The position numbers and the translations under genes were made by a program. Shown piece after piece: positions 43,475-51,340 of a DNA stretch of 64,000 bases. Source of the DNA: Streptomyces roseifaciens (GTDB taxonomy: Bacteria; Actinomycetota; Actinomycetes; Streptomycetales; Streptomycetaceae). The notes beneath the pieces were generated by a model, which did not search any database, was not told where the DNA came from, and saw only the letters and a list, made by a program, of their open reading frames with translations. Every line of letters starts with the position of its first letter. The first letter of the stretch is position 1. The stretch spans positions 2,677,218-2,741,217 of the forward strand of contig NZ_LNBE01000004.1 in the NCBI RefSeq assembly GCF_001445655.1, read 5' to 3'.

Positions 43475-44883
43475 AGCGGCGGCCCGGCCGGGTGCGCGAG
43501 CTGCTGCGGCCGGCCTCGATCCGGGGCCGGCTGACGTGGCTCGTCGCCGTCTCGGCCCTCCTCCCGCTGATCGTCGGCGCGGGGCTGGCCGCGGGCTCGC
43601 TGCGCGACTACTTGTCGCGGGAGGCCAGGGACTACACGGTCCGCACGGTCGCCGCCGTCCCCCGGCTCGTCGACTACGACCCGGACGCGCAGCTCTTCTA
43701 CGCGGCCGAGAAGCTGCGCGACGACCCCCGGCTGGAGGTGTCCACCGGGTTCGAGCCCCGCATGGAGCACTGGGAGCCGGGCCCCCAGCCGCCGGAGAAC
43801 GAACCCTCGCACGGCGACGAGCTGTTGTCGCTGTGGCCGTGGACCGACCCCGCCAGCCGGATCCCCAGCCTCGACTACGTGCAGTCCGGCACCGAAGGCC
43901 GCTACCTGCACGTCGCCAACCGGCTCCGGGAGGAGCAGCGTCGCCTCAACCACATGGTCCTGCTGCTGGCCGGCGCCGTGCTGGCGGTGACGGCGGCCCT
44001 CGCGGGCACGACGTGGTTCGTGGCCGGGCGGGTGCTGCGCCCCGTGGAGGCGATCCGCACCCAGTTCGCCGAGCTGACCGCGCACCACCTGGAACGCCGG
44101 GTGCCGGTGCCGCAGACCCGGGACGAGGTGGCCCGGCTGGCCGGGACGATGAACAGCACGCTCGACCGGTTGCAGGCGGCCGTCGACCAGCAGCGCCGCT
44201 TCGTCGGGGACGCCTCGCACGAACTGCGCAGCCCGCTCGCCGCCCTGCGGGCCGAGCTGGAGATCGCCCTCGCCCACCCCGGGGACGCCGAGTGGACGGC
44301 GGTGGCGGAGGCGGCACTCGGCGACACCCGGCGGCTGCAGAGCATCACTTCGGACCTGCTGCTGCTCGCCCGCCTGGACGCGACCGGCACCGACGGACTG
44401 CCGGGGGCCCAGCCCGTCGACCTCGCCGCGCTCGTCCGCGAGGAGGTCCGGCGCCGGCCGGAGGGGCGGCGCGCCCTGGAGGTCCGCATCGAGGGAGGGG
44501 CCCCCGTCGCCGTGCACGGCCGCCACACGCTCATCGCCCGTCTCCTGGGCAACCTCCTCGACAACGCCGACCGGCACGCCGCCCGCACCGTCACCGTGCG
44601 CCTCGGCCACGACGCCGGGCGGCGGGTCGCCGTCCTGCACGTCGAGGACGACGGGCCGGGCATCCACCCGGACGACCGGCAGCGCGTGTTCGAACGCTTC
44701 ACCCGGCTCGACGACGCCCGTACGCGCGCGACGGGCGGCACCGGCCTCGGCCTCGCCATCGCCCACCACATCGCGACCGTCCACCGCGGGACCCTGGAGA
44801 TCACCGACAGCCCGCGCGGCGCCCGGTTCACCACCACGCTGCCGGTCGCGGACCCCTGCCCCGCGGAGGGCCCCACGGGCTGA
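43471..44883 (+). CDS. Membrane sensor histidine kinase
   Basis: 470 aa: two membrane helices (about 22-45 and 163-186) flanking an extracytoplasmic sensor of ~115 residues, a HAMP linker, the H-box DASHELRSPLAALR with H250, and an HATPase domain (DNADRHA, DDGPGI, GGTGLGLAIAHHI). Phosphorylates the regulator encoded in the overlapping upstream gene. The signal is not evident; the sensor region is short and acidic. The start is a GTG overlapping the previous stop codon. Confidence 0.93.
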   Translation: MKRRPGRVRELLRPASIRGRLTWLVAVSALLPLIVGAGLAAGSLRDYLSREARDYTVRTVAAVPRLVDYDPDAQLFYAAEKLRDDPRLEVSTGFEPRMEHWEPGPQPPENEPSHGDELLSLWPWTDPASRIPSLDYVQSGTEGRYLHVANRLREEQRRLNHMVLLLAGAVLAVTAALAGTTWFVAGRVLRPVEAIRTQFAELTAHHLERRVPVPQTRDEVARLAGTMNSTLDRLQAAVDQQRRFVGDASHELRSPLAALRAELEIALAHPGDAEWTAVAEAALGDTRRLQSITSDLLLLARLDATGTDGLPGAQPVDLAALVREEVRRRPEGRRALEVRIEGGAPVAVHGRHTLIARLLGNLLDNADRHAARTVTVRLGHDAGRRVAVLHVEDDGPGIHPDDRQRVFERFTRLDDARTRATGGTGLGLAIAHHIATVHRGTLEITDSPRGARFTTTLPVADPCPAEGPTG

Positions 44884-44980
44884 GCCGGCGGACCGAGCCG
44901 GCGGACCAAGATCTAACTCATGGCGTCAGAACCCCTGACACAGTTGAATATGCGCACACACATCCGACATCGGGGGGTTC

Positions 44981-45670
44981 ATGTTCGACATCGTCATCCT
45001 CACGCTGCCCGCACTCATGGCGGCGGGCGGGATCGCCGGCATGGTGTGGGCGGTGATGCGGATGCGGCGCCTGCGAGCCGCATGGCGCAGCGGCATCGAG
45101 GTACAGGGGCGCTGCGTGCGCCTCTACGCGACGACGGTCACCCGACGGCGGGGCGCGCACCGGTCGTCCTCGACCACGCTGCACCACGTCTACGAGTTCA
45201 CCGACGGGGACGGGCGGCACCGGCGGTTCGAGGAGGCGGGCGGGTCGGCGACGGTCATCGAGGGGGACACCGTCGTCGTCCGCCACCCGCAGGGCCGCCC
45301 GGACCGGGCCACGGCCATCCCGCCCGGTGACGCCAGGACGCGGGTGGGCATGGGGATCCTGCTGGTGTTCCTGTCCTTGTTCGTGGCCGGGTGCGTGGGC
45401 TTCGGGGTCTTCTACCTGAGCGTGTTCAAGCCCGCGAAGGAGAAGGTCACCGAGCGGATCGAGGACTCGTGGCCGTCGGCCCCTCCGGCAACCCCGCGGG
45501 TGACGCCGCCGGCCCTGCCGACCTTGCCGGACGGCCCGCCGGACGACCTCCCCACGGGAGTCCCGAGCGGCTTTCCCACGGACTTCCCCACCGGATTCCC
45601 GAGCGGGTTCCCCTCCGGCCCGCCGAGCGGGTTCCCCACGGGCCCGCCCTCCGGCGGGCTCAGCCGCTGA
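44981..45670 (+). CDS. DUF3592-like membrane protein with FPSG/FPTG repeat tail
   Basis: 229 aa: an N-terminal membrane helix, a beta-rich domain with HHVYEFTDGDGRHRRFEE and VVRHPQGRPDRA (typical of DUF3592 proteins), a second membrane helix (about 123-148), and an outside tail of four-residue repeats of the FPTG, FPSG, GPPS type (about 187-227). Function unknown. Its last 11 bases overlap the convergent LysR gene. Confidence 0.75.
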   Translation: MFDIVILTLPALMAAGGIAGMVWAVMRMRRLRAAWRSGIEVQGRCVRLYATTVTRRRGAHRSSSTTLHHVYEFTDGDGRHRRFEEAGGSATVIEGDTVVVRHPQGRPDRATAIPPGDARTRVGMGILLVFLSLFVAGCVGFGVFYLSVFKPAKEKVTERIEDSWPSAPPATPRVTPPALPTLPDGPPDDLPTGVPSGFPTDFPTGFPSGFPSGPPSGFPTGPPSGGLSR

Positions 45671-46604
45671 CGGTCCGGCCGGCGACCTCGGCCAGTACGC
45701 GCCCGAACGCCCGCAGGCGCTCCGTCTCCGCGGCCCGCTGCCGCACCAGCCCCAGGGCGGAGCAGGGCAGGCCGGTCACCGGCACGAAGGCGATGTCGCG
45801 GCGCCCGTGGTAGTCGGCCGTCGGCCGGCACAACAGCATCCCGGCGCGCCCGGCGGCGGTGAGGGTGATGCCTTCCTGCAGCGTCGTCACCTCCGGGCCG
45901 CGGGGGACCGGGCGCCCGCCGGGCGTGACCGCGGGGGCCTGGGCCGCGCGCCAGTACGCCGGGGCGGGGGCCGCGGGAGCGACGAGCGGGCAGTCCGCGA
46001 GCTCCTCCGCGCCGAGCTCGGCACGTCGGGCGAAGGGGTGCCGGACGGACACCGCCAGCGTCTGCTGCTGCCGGGAGAAGACCGGCCCCACGGCCAGGTC
46101 CGGCTCCTCCGCGGGCAACAGCACCACCGCCGCGTCGACTTCGCCCCTGCGGACGGCGCCGAAGGGGTCGCTCAGCGGGATCTCCACGAGCTCGACCACG
46201 CACCCCGGCCGGCGCTCCTGGAACGTTCCGACGGCCTCCATCACCCCGCCGTCCGCCGTGCCCTGGAAGCCGATGCGCAGGACGCCCTCCACCCCGCGGG
46301 CGGCGGCCCGGGCGTCGTCGACGACGCCCGCGAGGGCCCCGTACGCGGGCCGCAGCCCGGCCAGGAACCGCTCGCCGAGCGGCGTGAGGGCCACCCGGCG
46401 GCTGGTGCGGTCGAACAGCCGCGCGCCGATGCGGCCTTCGAGGGAGCGCAGGAGCTGGCTTACGCGGCCCTGCGACACGTACAGCCGCTCGCCGGCCCGG
46501 CCGAAGTGCAGCTCCTCGGCGAGGACCAGGAAGCACTCCAGCTCCCGCAGGTCCGCCCCCACGCCCGTGCCTGCGCCTGCGCCCGTGCCCACGCCCGTGC
46601 CCAC
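45660..46604 (-). CDS. LysR-family transcriptional regulator
   Basis: 314 aa: N-terminal winged helix (FLVLAEELHFGRAGERLYVSQ, SQLLRSLE) and a periplasmic-binding-like effector domain. The GTG at 46604 has GGAGGGCGG ahead, but the first ~15 residues are a Gly/Thr/Ala/Val repeat (GTGVGTGAGAG) from a repetitive DNA stretch, so the true start may be slightly inside. It is divergent from an MFS gene that it probably controls. Confidence 0.9.
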   Translation of the reverse strand: MGTGVGTGAGAGTGVGADLRELECFLVLAEELHFGRAGERLYVSQGRVSQLLRSLEGRIGARLFDRTSRRVALTPLGERFLAGLRPAYGALAGVVDDARAAARGVEGVLRIGFQGTADGGVMEAVGTFQERRPGCVVELVEIPLSDPFGAVRRGEVDAAVVLLPAEEPDLAVGPVFSRQQQTLAVSVRHPFARRAELGAEELADCPLVAPAAPAPAYWRAAQAPAVTPGGRPVPRGPEVTTLQEGITLTAAGRAGMLLCRPTADYHGRRDIAFVPVTGLPCSALGLVRQRAAETERLRAFGRVLAEVAGRTVSG

Positions 46605-46696
46605 GTCCCGCCCTCCGCCGACCGATGAATCCCGCTAATCAAAGGATGAGAAGTCCGGCGTTGTTCCCTGCTGCGCAGCCGCCGAGGCTGAGGCCC

Positions 46697-47971
46697 ATGG
46701 AGCAAGGTGCAGTGAAGCAAGGTGCAGGCGAGCAAGGTGCGGGCAAGCGCGGTGCAGGCAAGCGCGGTGCGGAGAAGAGCGGTGCGAAGGCGGAAGCGAA
46801 GGGCGGCCGGGCCGCGGTGGTCGCGGTGGCCGCCGCGACGTTCTCGGTCGTGACGAGCGAGATGCTCCCCGTGGGGCTGCTCACCCCGATCGGCTCCGGG
46901 CTGGGCGTCCCTGCCGGGACGGCCGGTCTGACGATGACCGTGCCCGGGCTGGTCGCGGCGGTCGCCGCGCCCGCGGTCACGGCTGCCGCCGGGCGGCTGG
47001 ACCGTCGGTGGGTGCTGGTGGGGCTCATGGCCCTGCTGGCCGTGGCCAACCTGCTGTCGGCGCTGGCGACCCACATCGCGGTGCTCGTGGGCCTGAGGGT
47101 CCTGGTGGGGGTGTGCATCGGAGGCGTGTGGGCGATAGCGGCGGGGCTGGCGGTACGGCTGGTGCCGGAGCGGGCGGTGGGCGCGGCCACCTCGCTGATC
47201 TTCAGCGGGATCGCGGTCGCGTCGGTGCTCGGTGTGCCGGCCGGGACCCTGGCTGGCGGACTGGGCGGCTGGCGGGCGGCGTTCGCGGCCATGGGCGTGG
47301 TCTGCCTGGCCGTGACGGCGGCGCTCGCCGTGCTGCTGCCGCCGCTGCCGGCGGAGCGGGCCGTCCGGCCGAGCGAGGTGGCGGGGCTGCTGCGCATTCC
47401 GGGCGTACGGGCGGGCCTGCTGGTCGTCGTGCTGATCGTGGCCGGGCACTTCGCCGGCTACACCTTCGTCCGGCCCGTCCTGGAGCGGGCTTCCGGAGCC
47501 GGGGCCGGTCTGATCAGCGGGCTGCTGCTGGCGTACGGCGTGGCGGGCGTGGCCGGCAACTTCCTGGCGGGCGCGGCCGCCGCGCGCAACCTGCGCCGCA
47601 CCCTGCTGGTGATCTCGGTCGCGCTGGCCGCCGTGCTCCCGGCGGTGTCGGTAACGGCCGGCGGGGCGGTCGCCGCCGGTGCGCTGATCGTGGTGTGGGG
47701 CCTGGCGTACGGCGGGGTGTCGGTCTCCACGCAGGGGCTGCTGACGGCGGCGGCGCCGGGATCGCGGGAGGCGGCCTCGGCGCTGTTCGTCTCGGCCTTC
47801 AACGCGGCGATCGCGCTGGGGGCCCTGCTGGGCGGGCGGGCCGCGGACGCGGTGTCGCTGCCGGCCGCCCTGTGGCTGGGCGGGCTGCTGGTGGCGGGGG
47901 CACTCGTGGTGCTGGCGGTGCCGGCGGTCGCCGCCCGCCGGTCGCGCACCGCGGCCGCGGACCTTCCGTGA
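46697..47971 (+). CDS. MFS drug-efflux type transporter
   Basis: A 424-aa, 12-helix transporter of the AraJ/arabinose-efflux type: an opening FSVVTSEMLPVGLLTPI matches the TEM-LPVG motif of that group, and LRVLVGVCIGGVWAI follows. Its N-terminus carries five-residue tandem repeats (QGAGE, RGAGK and similar) from a 15-base DNA repeat. ATG 46697 has GAGGCTGAGG ahead and is preferred to ATG 46625, which lies in the likely LysR-binding gap. Probably exports small hydrophobic compounds under control of the divergent LysR protein. Confidence 0.88.
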   Translation: MEQGAVKQGAGEQGAGKRGAGKRGAEKSGAKAEAKGGRAAVVAVAAATFSVVTSEMLPVGLLTPIGSGLGVPAGTAGLTMTVPGLVAAVAAPAVTAAAGRLDRRWVLVGLMALLAVANLLSALATHIAVLVGLRVLVGVCIGGVWAIAAGLAVRLVPERAVGAATSLIFSGIAVASVLGVPAGTLAGGLGGWRAAFAAMGVVCLAVTAALAVLLPPLPAERAVRPSEVAGLLRIPGVRAGLLVVVLIVAGHFAGYTFVRPVLERASGAGAGLISGLLLAYGVAGVAGNFLAGAAAARNLRRTLLVISVALAAVLPAVSVTAGGAVAAGALIVVWGLAYGGVSVSTQGLLTAAAPGSREAASALFVSAFNAAIALGALLGGRAADAVSLPAALWLGGLLVAGALVVLAVPAVAARRSRTAAADLP

Positions 47972-48077
47972 CGAACCCCTCCGCAACGGAGGTCATGACC
48001 CGGCGATCGCTGGGTATACGCCGGTCGACAGAGGTGAACCAGCAGGTCAGGTAGAGCAGCGACGAGGGAGCCGCCGG

Positions 48078-48470
48078 ATGGTTGTGATCGAAGCCCCGTA
48101 CGGGGACGCCGCCCGGGCGCGTCACGCGACGGCGGAGTTCCTGGCCCGCCACTGCCCGTGGGCGGACCCCGATGCGGTCGTCCTGGTGGTCTCGGAGCTG
48201 GTCACCAACGCGATACGGCACGCGGGAGGCTGGTGGCGGCTGTGCGTGCAGGCCGTGCAGGGCCGCCTGGTGGTGGAGATCGCCGACGCGAGCCCGCGCC
48301 CGCCGCAGCCGCGCCCGCCGGACTTCGGCGGCGGCGGGGGGCTGGGCTGGCACATGGTGGAACGGCTGGCCGGCCTGCTGGAGGTGGACCGGCGGCCGGA
48401 CGGAAAGACAGTCCGGGCCACGTGGCTGGGACCGGCGGCGTCGGGGACGACGACGGCGCCCGCCGCGTAG
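48078..48470 (+). CDS. Stand-alone HATPase (RsbW-like) regulator
   Basis: A 130-aa GHKL-fold protein: N-box VVSELVTNAIRHAG and G-box GGGGLGWHMVERLAGLLEV. Streptomyces has dozens of these serine-kinase/anti-sigma-like proteins. The SigB-type sigma factor gene just downstream, in the opposite direction, could be a partner; the two converge, so this is not a shared operon. Confidence 0.85.
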   Translation: MVVIEAPYGDAARARHATAEFLARHCPWADPDAVVLVVSELVTNAIRHAGGWWRLCVQAVQGRLVVEIADASPRPPQPRPPDFGGGGGLGWHMVERLAGLLEVDRRPDGKTVRATWLGPAASGTTTAPAA

Positions 48471-48670
48471 GGCCGCCGAGCAGGGATGCCGCGCGGGGAC
48501 GGCGCACAGGGGACAGGGCCGGGAGGCGGGGGAGGGGGCTCCCCCATGGAGGCCGAGCCCCCGCCGTCCCGCATGAGCTGCCGTCCCGCACGAGCCCGCA
48601 CGGGCGCCGCCCCGCACGAGCCCCTGCTGCCCGGGCCCGTCCCGGGCGGCTACCGGTCCCCCCGGGGACG

Positions 48671-49549
48671 CTACTTGTGCCCCAGCATCCCCGCCCGCAG
48701 CCGCGTCAGGATCCTCGTCAGCAGCCGCGACACGTGCATCTGCGAGATGCCCAGTTCCGCACCGATCTCGGACTGCGTCATCTCCCCGCCGAACCGCATG
48801 CGCAGGATCTGCCGGTCGCGTTCGTCGAGCTCGGCGACGAGCGGTTTGAGCGCGTGCAGGTTCTCGACACCTTCGATGGCGGGGTCGAGTCCGCCCAGCC
48901 GGTCGGCGTAGGTGGTGCCGGCCTGGTCGGCGCCGTCGTCCACGGGGACGTCGATGGAGCCGGCCGTGTAGCCGTTGCCCGCGACGATGCCCTCGACGAC
49001 CTCCTCGCGGCTGAGCCCGAGGTGCTCGGCCAGCTCGGCGGGCGTCGGCGAGTGGTCCAGCTCCTGCGAGAGCTCGCCGGTGGCCTTGGCCAGCTCGACC
49101 CGCAGCTCCTGCAGCCGCCGCGGCACGTGCACCGACCAGCCGGTGTCGCGGAAGTGCCGCTTGATCTCCCCCACGATGTACGGCACGGCGAAGGTGGTGA
49201 ACTCCACCTCGCGCGACAGGTCGAACCGGTCGATCGCCTTGATCAGGCCGATCGTGCCGACCTGGATGATGTCCTCCATCTGGTCGCCGCGGCTGCGGAA
49301 CCGGGAGGCGGCGAAGCGGACGAGCGAGAGGTTGATCTCGATGAGGGTGTTCCGCGCGTACTGGTACGCGTGGGTGCCCTCCTCCAGCTCCCGCAGGCGT
49401 ACGAAGAACAGCCCGGACAGTGCACGGGCGTCGCGAGGCGCCACTGTGGACGCGTCCTCGATGTACGGCAGCCCCCCGACCGCTTCTTCGAGGTGCTGCG
49501 GCACAGCCCCCGAACGCCCTGTCGTAACCGTGGATGCCGTGATGGTCAC
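48671..49549 (-). CDS. SigB/SigF-family sigma factor
   Basis: A 292-aa group 3 sigma factor: region 2 with RSRGDQMEDIIQVGTIGLIKAIDRFD, region 3, and region 4 ending QSEIGAELGISQMHVSRLLT (segments read at about residues 90-118 and 255-280). The GTG at 49549 follows GGGGAGGACGAT at ideal spacing. The paralogue SigH lies 18 kb to the left. No dedicated anti-sigma gene is on its strand nearby. Confidence 0.9.
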   Translation of the reverse strand: MTITASTVTTGRSGAVPQHLEEAVGGLPYIEDASTVAPRDARALSGLFFVRLRELEEGTHAYQYARNTLIEINLSLVRFAASRFRSRGDQMEDIIQVGTIGLIKAIDRFDLSREVEFTTFAVPYIVGEIKRHFRDTGWSVHVPRRLQELRVELAKATGELSQELDHSPTPAELAEHLGLSREEVVEGIVAGNGYTAGSIDVPVDDGADQAGTTYADRLGGLDPAIEGVENLHALKPLVAELDERDRQILRMRFGGEMTQSEIGAELGISQMHVSRLLTRILTRLRAGMLGHK

Positions 49550-49747
49550 ATCGTCCTCCCCAGATCCGTAGGTGACCTCCGACCGCCTACCCGGCGACCC
49601 GTGGCCCATGCATGCCGGTTCGCGGAAGGCGCGCACAAGCGGAAGGCGTCGGTGGCGGGTGGCGGGAACCGGGCGCACGCGGTGGGCGGCCGGGCGACGC
49701 CGGACGGCCACCCGCGCGTTCCCCGCACGTCACCGGCGGGCGTGAAC

Positions 49748-50416
49748 ATGCCACACATGACCGCACCGATACCGGCCCGCCGCACCGCAGTTGCCCTCGC
49801 CGTCACCGCCCTGGCCACGGCCGTGACGGCCGCCACCACGACGGACGCGACCGCCGCCCCCGCCGACCGCCCGGCCGCCGCCACGGCGAGCGCCGCCCGG
49901 ACCTCCGGGCCCGCGGGGCTCAAGGGCGTCGACTACGCCGTCTGGCAGCGCGACGTGCAGGCCGTCATCGACCGGGCCCTGCCCTACGTCAAGGAGCGCA
50001 CCGCGGACGCGCACGGCCGGAAGCAGGCCATCGTCCTCGACATCGACAACAGCTCCCTGGAGACCGACTTCCACTGGACGTACCCCACGCCGGCCATCGC
50101 CCCGGTGCTGGAGCTGACGCGCTACGCCCACGCCCGGGGAGCCGCGGTCTTCTTCGTCACCGCCCGCCCCGGCATCCTCGACTCGCTCACCGAGTACAAC
50201 CTGCGCGAGGTCGGCTACCCCGTCAGCGGCCTGTACGTACGGCACCTCCCGGACCTCTTCCAGGACGTGAGCACGTACAAGACCGCCAAGCGCGCGGAGA
50301 TCGAGAAGCAGGGGTACTCGATCATCGCGAACATCGGGAACAACACCACCGACCTCGTGGGCGGCCACGCGGAGCGGACCTTCAAGCTGCCGGACTACGA
50401 CGGCAAGCTGTCGTAG
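49748..50416 (+). CDS. Secreted HAD-superfamily acid phosphatase
   Basis: 222 aa: signal peptide (about 1-37), then a class B/plasmid-type acid phosphatase domain. LDIDNSS holds the nucleophile Asp and the acid/base Asp; FVTARPG and NIGNNTTDL are later motifs. The second-last motif has N in place of the usual D (IGNNTTDL rather than IGDxxxD), worth noting for catalysis. Start ATG 49748; ATG 49757 is an equal option. Confidence 0.85.
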   Translation: MPHMTAPIPARRTAVALAVTALATAVTAATTTDATAAPADRPAAATASAARTSGPAGLKGVDYAVWQRDVQAVIDRALPYVKERTADAHGRKQAIVLDIDNSSLETDFHWTYPTPAIAPVLELTRYAHARGAAVFFVTARPGILDSLTEYNLREVGYPVSGLYVRHLPDLFQDVSTYKTAKRAEIEKQGYSIIANIGNNTTDLVGGHAERTFKLPDYDGKLS

Positions 50417-50495
50417 CCGCCGGATCCGTACGCTTTCCCGCACGCCTTCCTGCACGCCTTCCCGCAACGCCTCCCCATACGCCGTTCCGTACGCC

Positions 50496-50759
50496 TCAGT
50501 GCCGCGCCTTCGCCCTGTCGAGCGCGGCCACGCCCAGCGCGGCCAGCGCGATCTGGATGAGCCATTCGATCCAGTCGACCCCCTTGGTGTCGTCGACGCC
50601 CAGCCAGTGGGCGATGGCCGCGCCCAGGAACGCGGCGGCGATGCCGACCACGATCGTCCACAGCACCCCGATGTGCTGGCGCCCCGGCACGATGAGCCGG
50701 CCGAGCACGCCGATGATCAGACCGATCACGATGGCACTGAAAATTCCGGAGATTTCCAC
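50496..50759 (-). CDS. GlsB/YeaQ/YmgE-family membrane protein
   Basis: An 87-aa protein of the transglycosylase-associated (Tag) family with three hydrophobic helices and the motif GLIIGVLGRLIVPGRQ. Its relatives are stress-induced small membrane proteins of unknown action. It is convergent with the phosphatase gene; the gap has several copies of an ACGCCTTCC-type motif. Confidence 0.9.
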   Translation of the reverse strand: MEISGIFSAIVIGLIIGVLGRLIVPGRQHIGVLWTIVVGIAAAFLGAAIAHWLGVDDTKGVDWIEWLIQIALAALGVAALDRAKARH

Positions 50760-50920
50760 GGGTCCCCCCTTTGCAGCCTGTTGCCGCCGTTCCGGACCGG
50801 TTGCTCTCGATACTTCTGCCCAGCCCCCGGGCGGCGCATGTCCGCCCGTCCGCTCCCCTCGGCCTGCCTAGACTGGTCGTGCCGGGCACAGGGACGCGCG
50901 GCAGGAACGGGAGAGCGACA

Positions 50921-51340
50921 GTGGCCGCAGGTGTCGGAAGCTTCGAGGACGTCGAAGAGGACTTCGGCGAAGGCCTCGGCGACCCCTCGGCGGACGTGCT
51001 CACCGAGGCCGCCGCGGCCTTCGGGCTGCTCGCCTCGCCCGCGCGGCTCCACCTGGTGTGGGCCCTCGCCCAGGGCGAGAGCGACGTCACGGCCCTCGCC
51101 GAGCGGGTGGGCGGCGCGCTCCCCGCGATCAGCCAGCACCTGGCGAAGCTGAAGCTGGCCGGGCTCGTGCGGTCGCGCCGCGAGGGGCGCCGCATGGTCT
51201 ACCTCGTGGACGACCCGCACGTCGTCGCGATCGTCCGGCTGATGGTCGGCCAGCTCGCCGACCGCGAGGCCGGGGGGACGGGCCGGGCCGCCGGGCGCGG
51301 CGCCGCCCGCACCGGGCGCCTCCATGGCCTGGGAGCCTGA
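50921..51340 (+). CDS. ArsR/SmtB-family metalloregulator
   Basis: 139 aa with a winged helix (VTALAERVGGALPAISQHLAKL) and the beta-wing RREGRRMVYLV. The alpha-5 metal site of NmtR/CzrA-type sensors is only part-kept: the D-x-H pair is there (DDPHV), but the two later His positions (+11 and +14) are Q and D. Its gene overlaps the P-type ATPase gene by 17 bases, so it should repress that operon and be released by the pumped metal. GTG 50921 has GGGAGAG ahead. Confidence 0.88.
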   Translation: MAAGVGSFEDVEEDFGEGLGDPSADVLTEAAAAFGLLASPARLHLVWALAQGESDVTALAERVGGALPAISQHLAKLKLAGLVRSRREGRRMVYLVDDPHVVAIVRLMVGQLADREAGGTGRAAGRGAARTGRLHGLGA

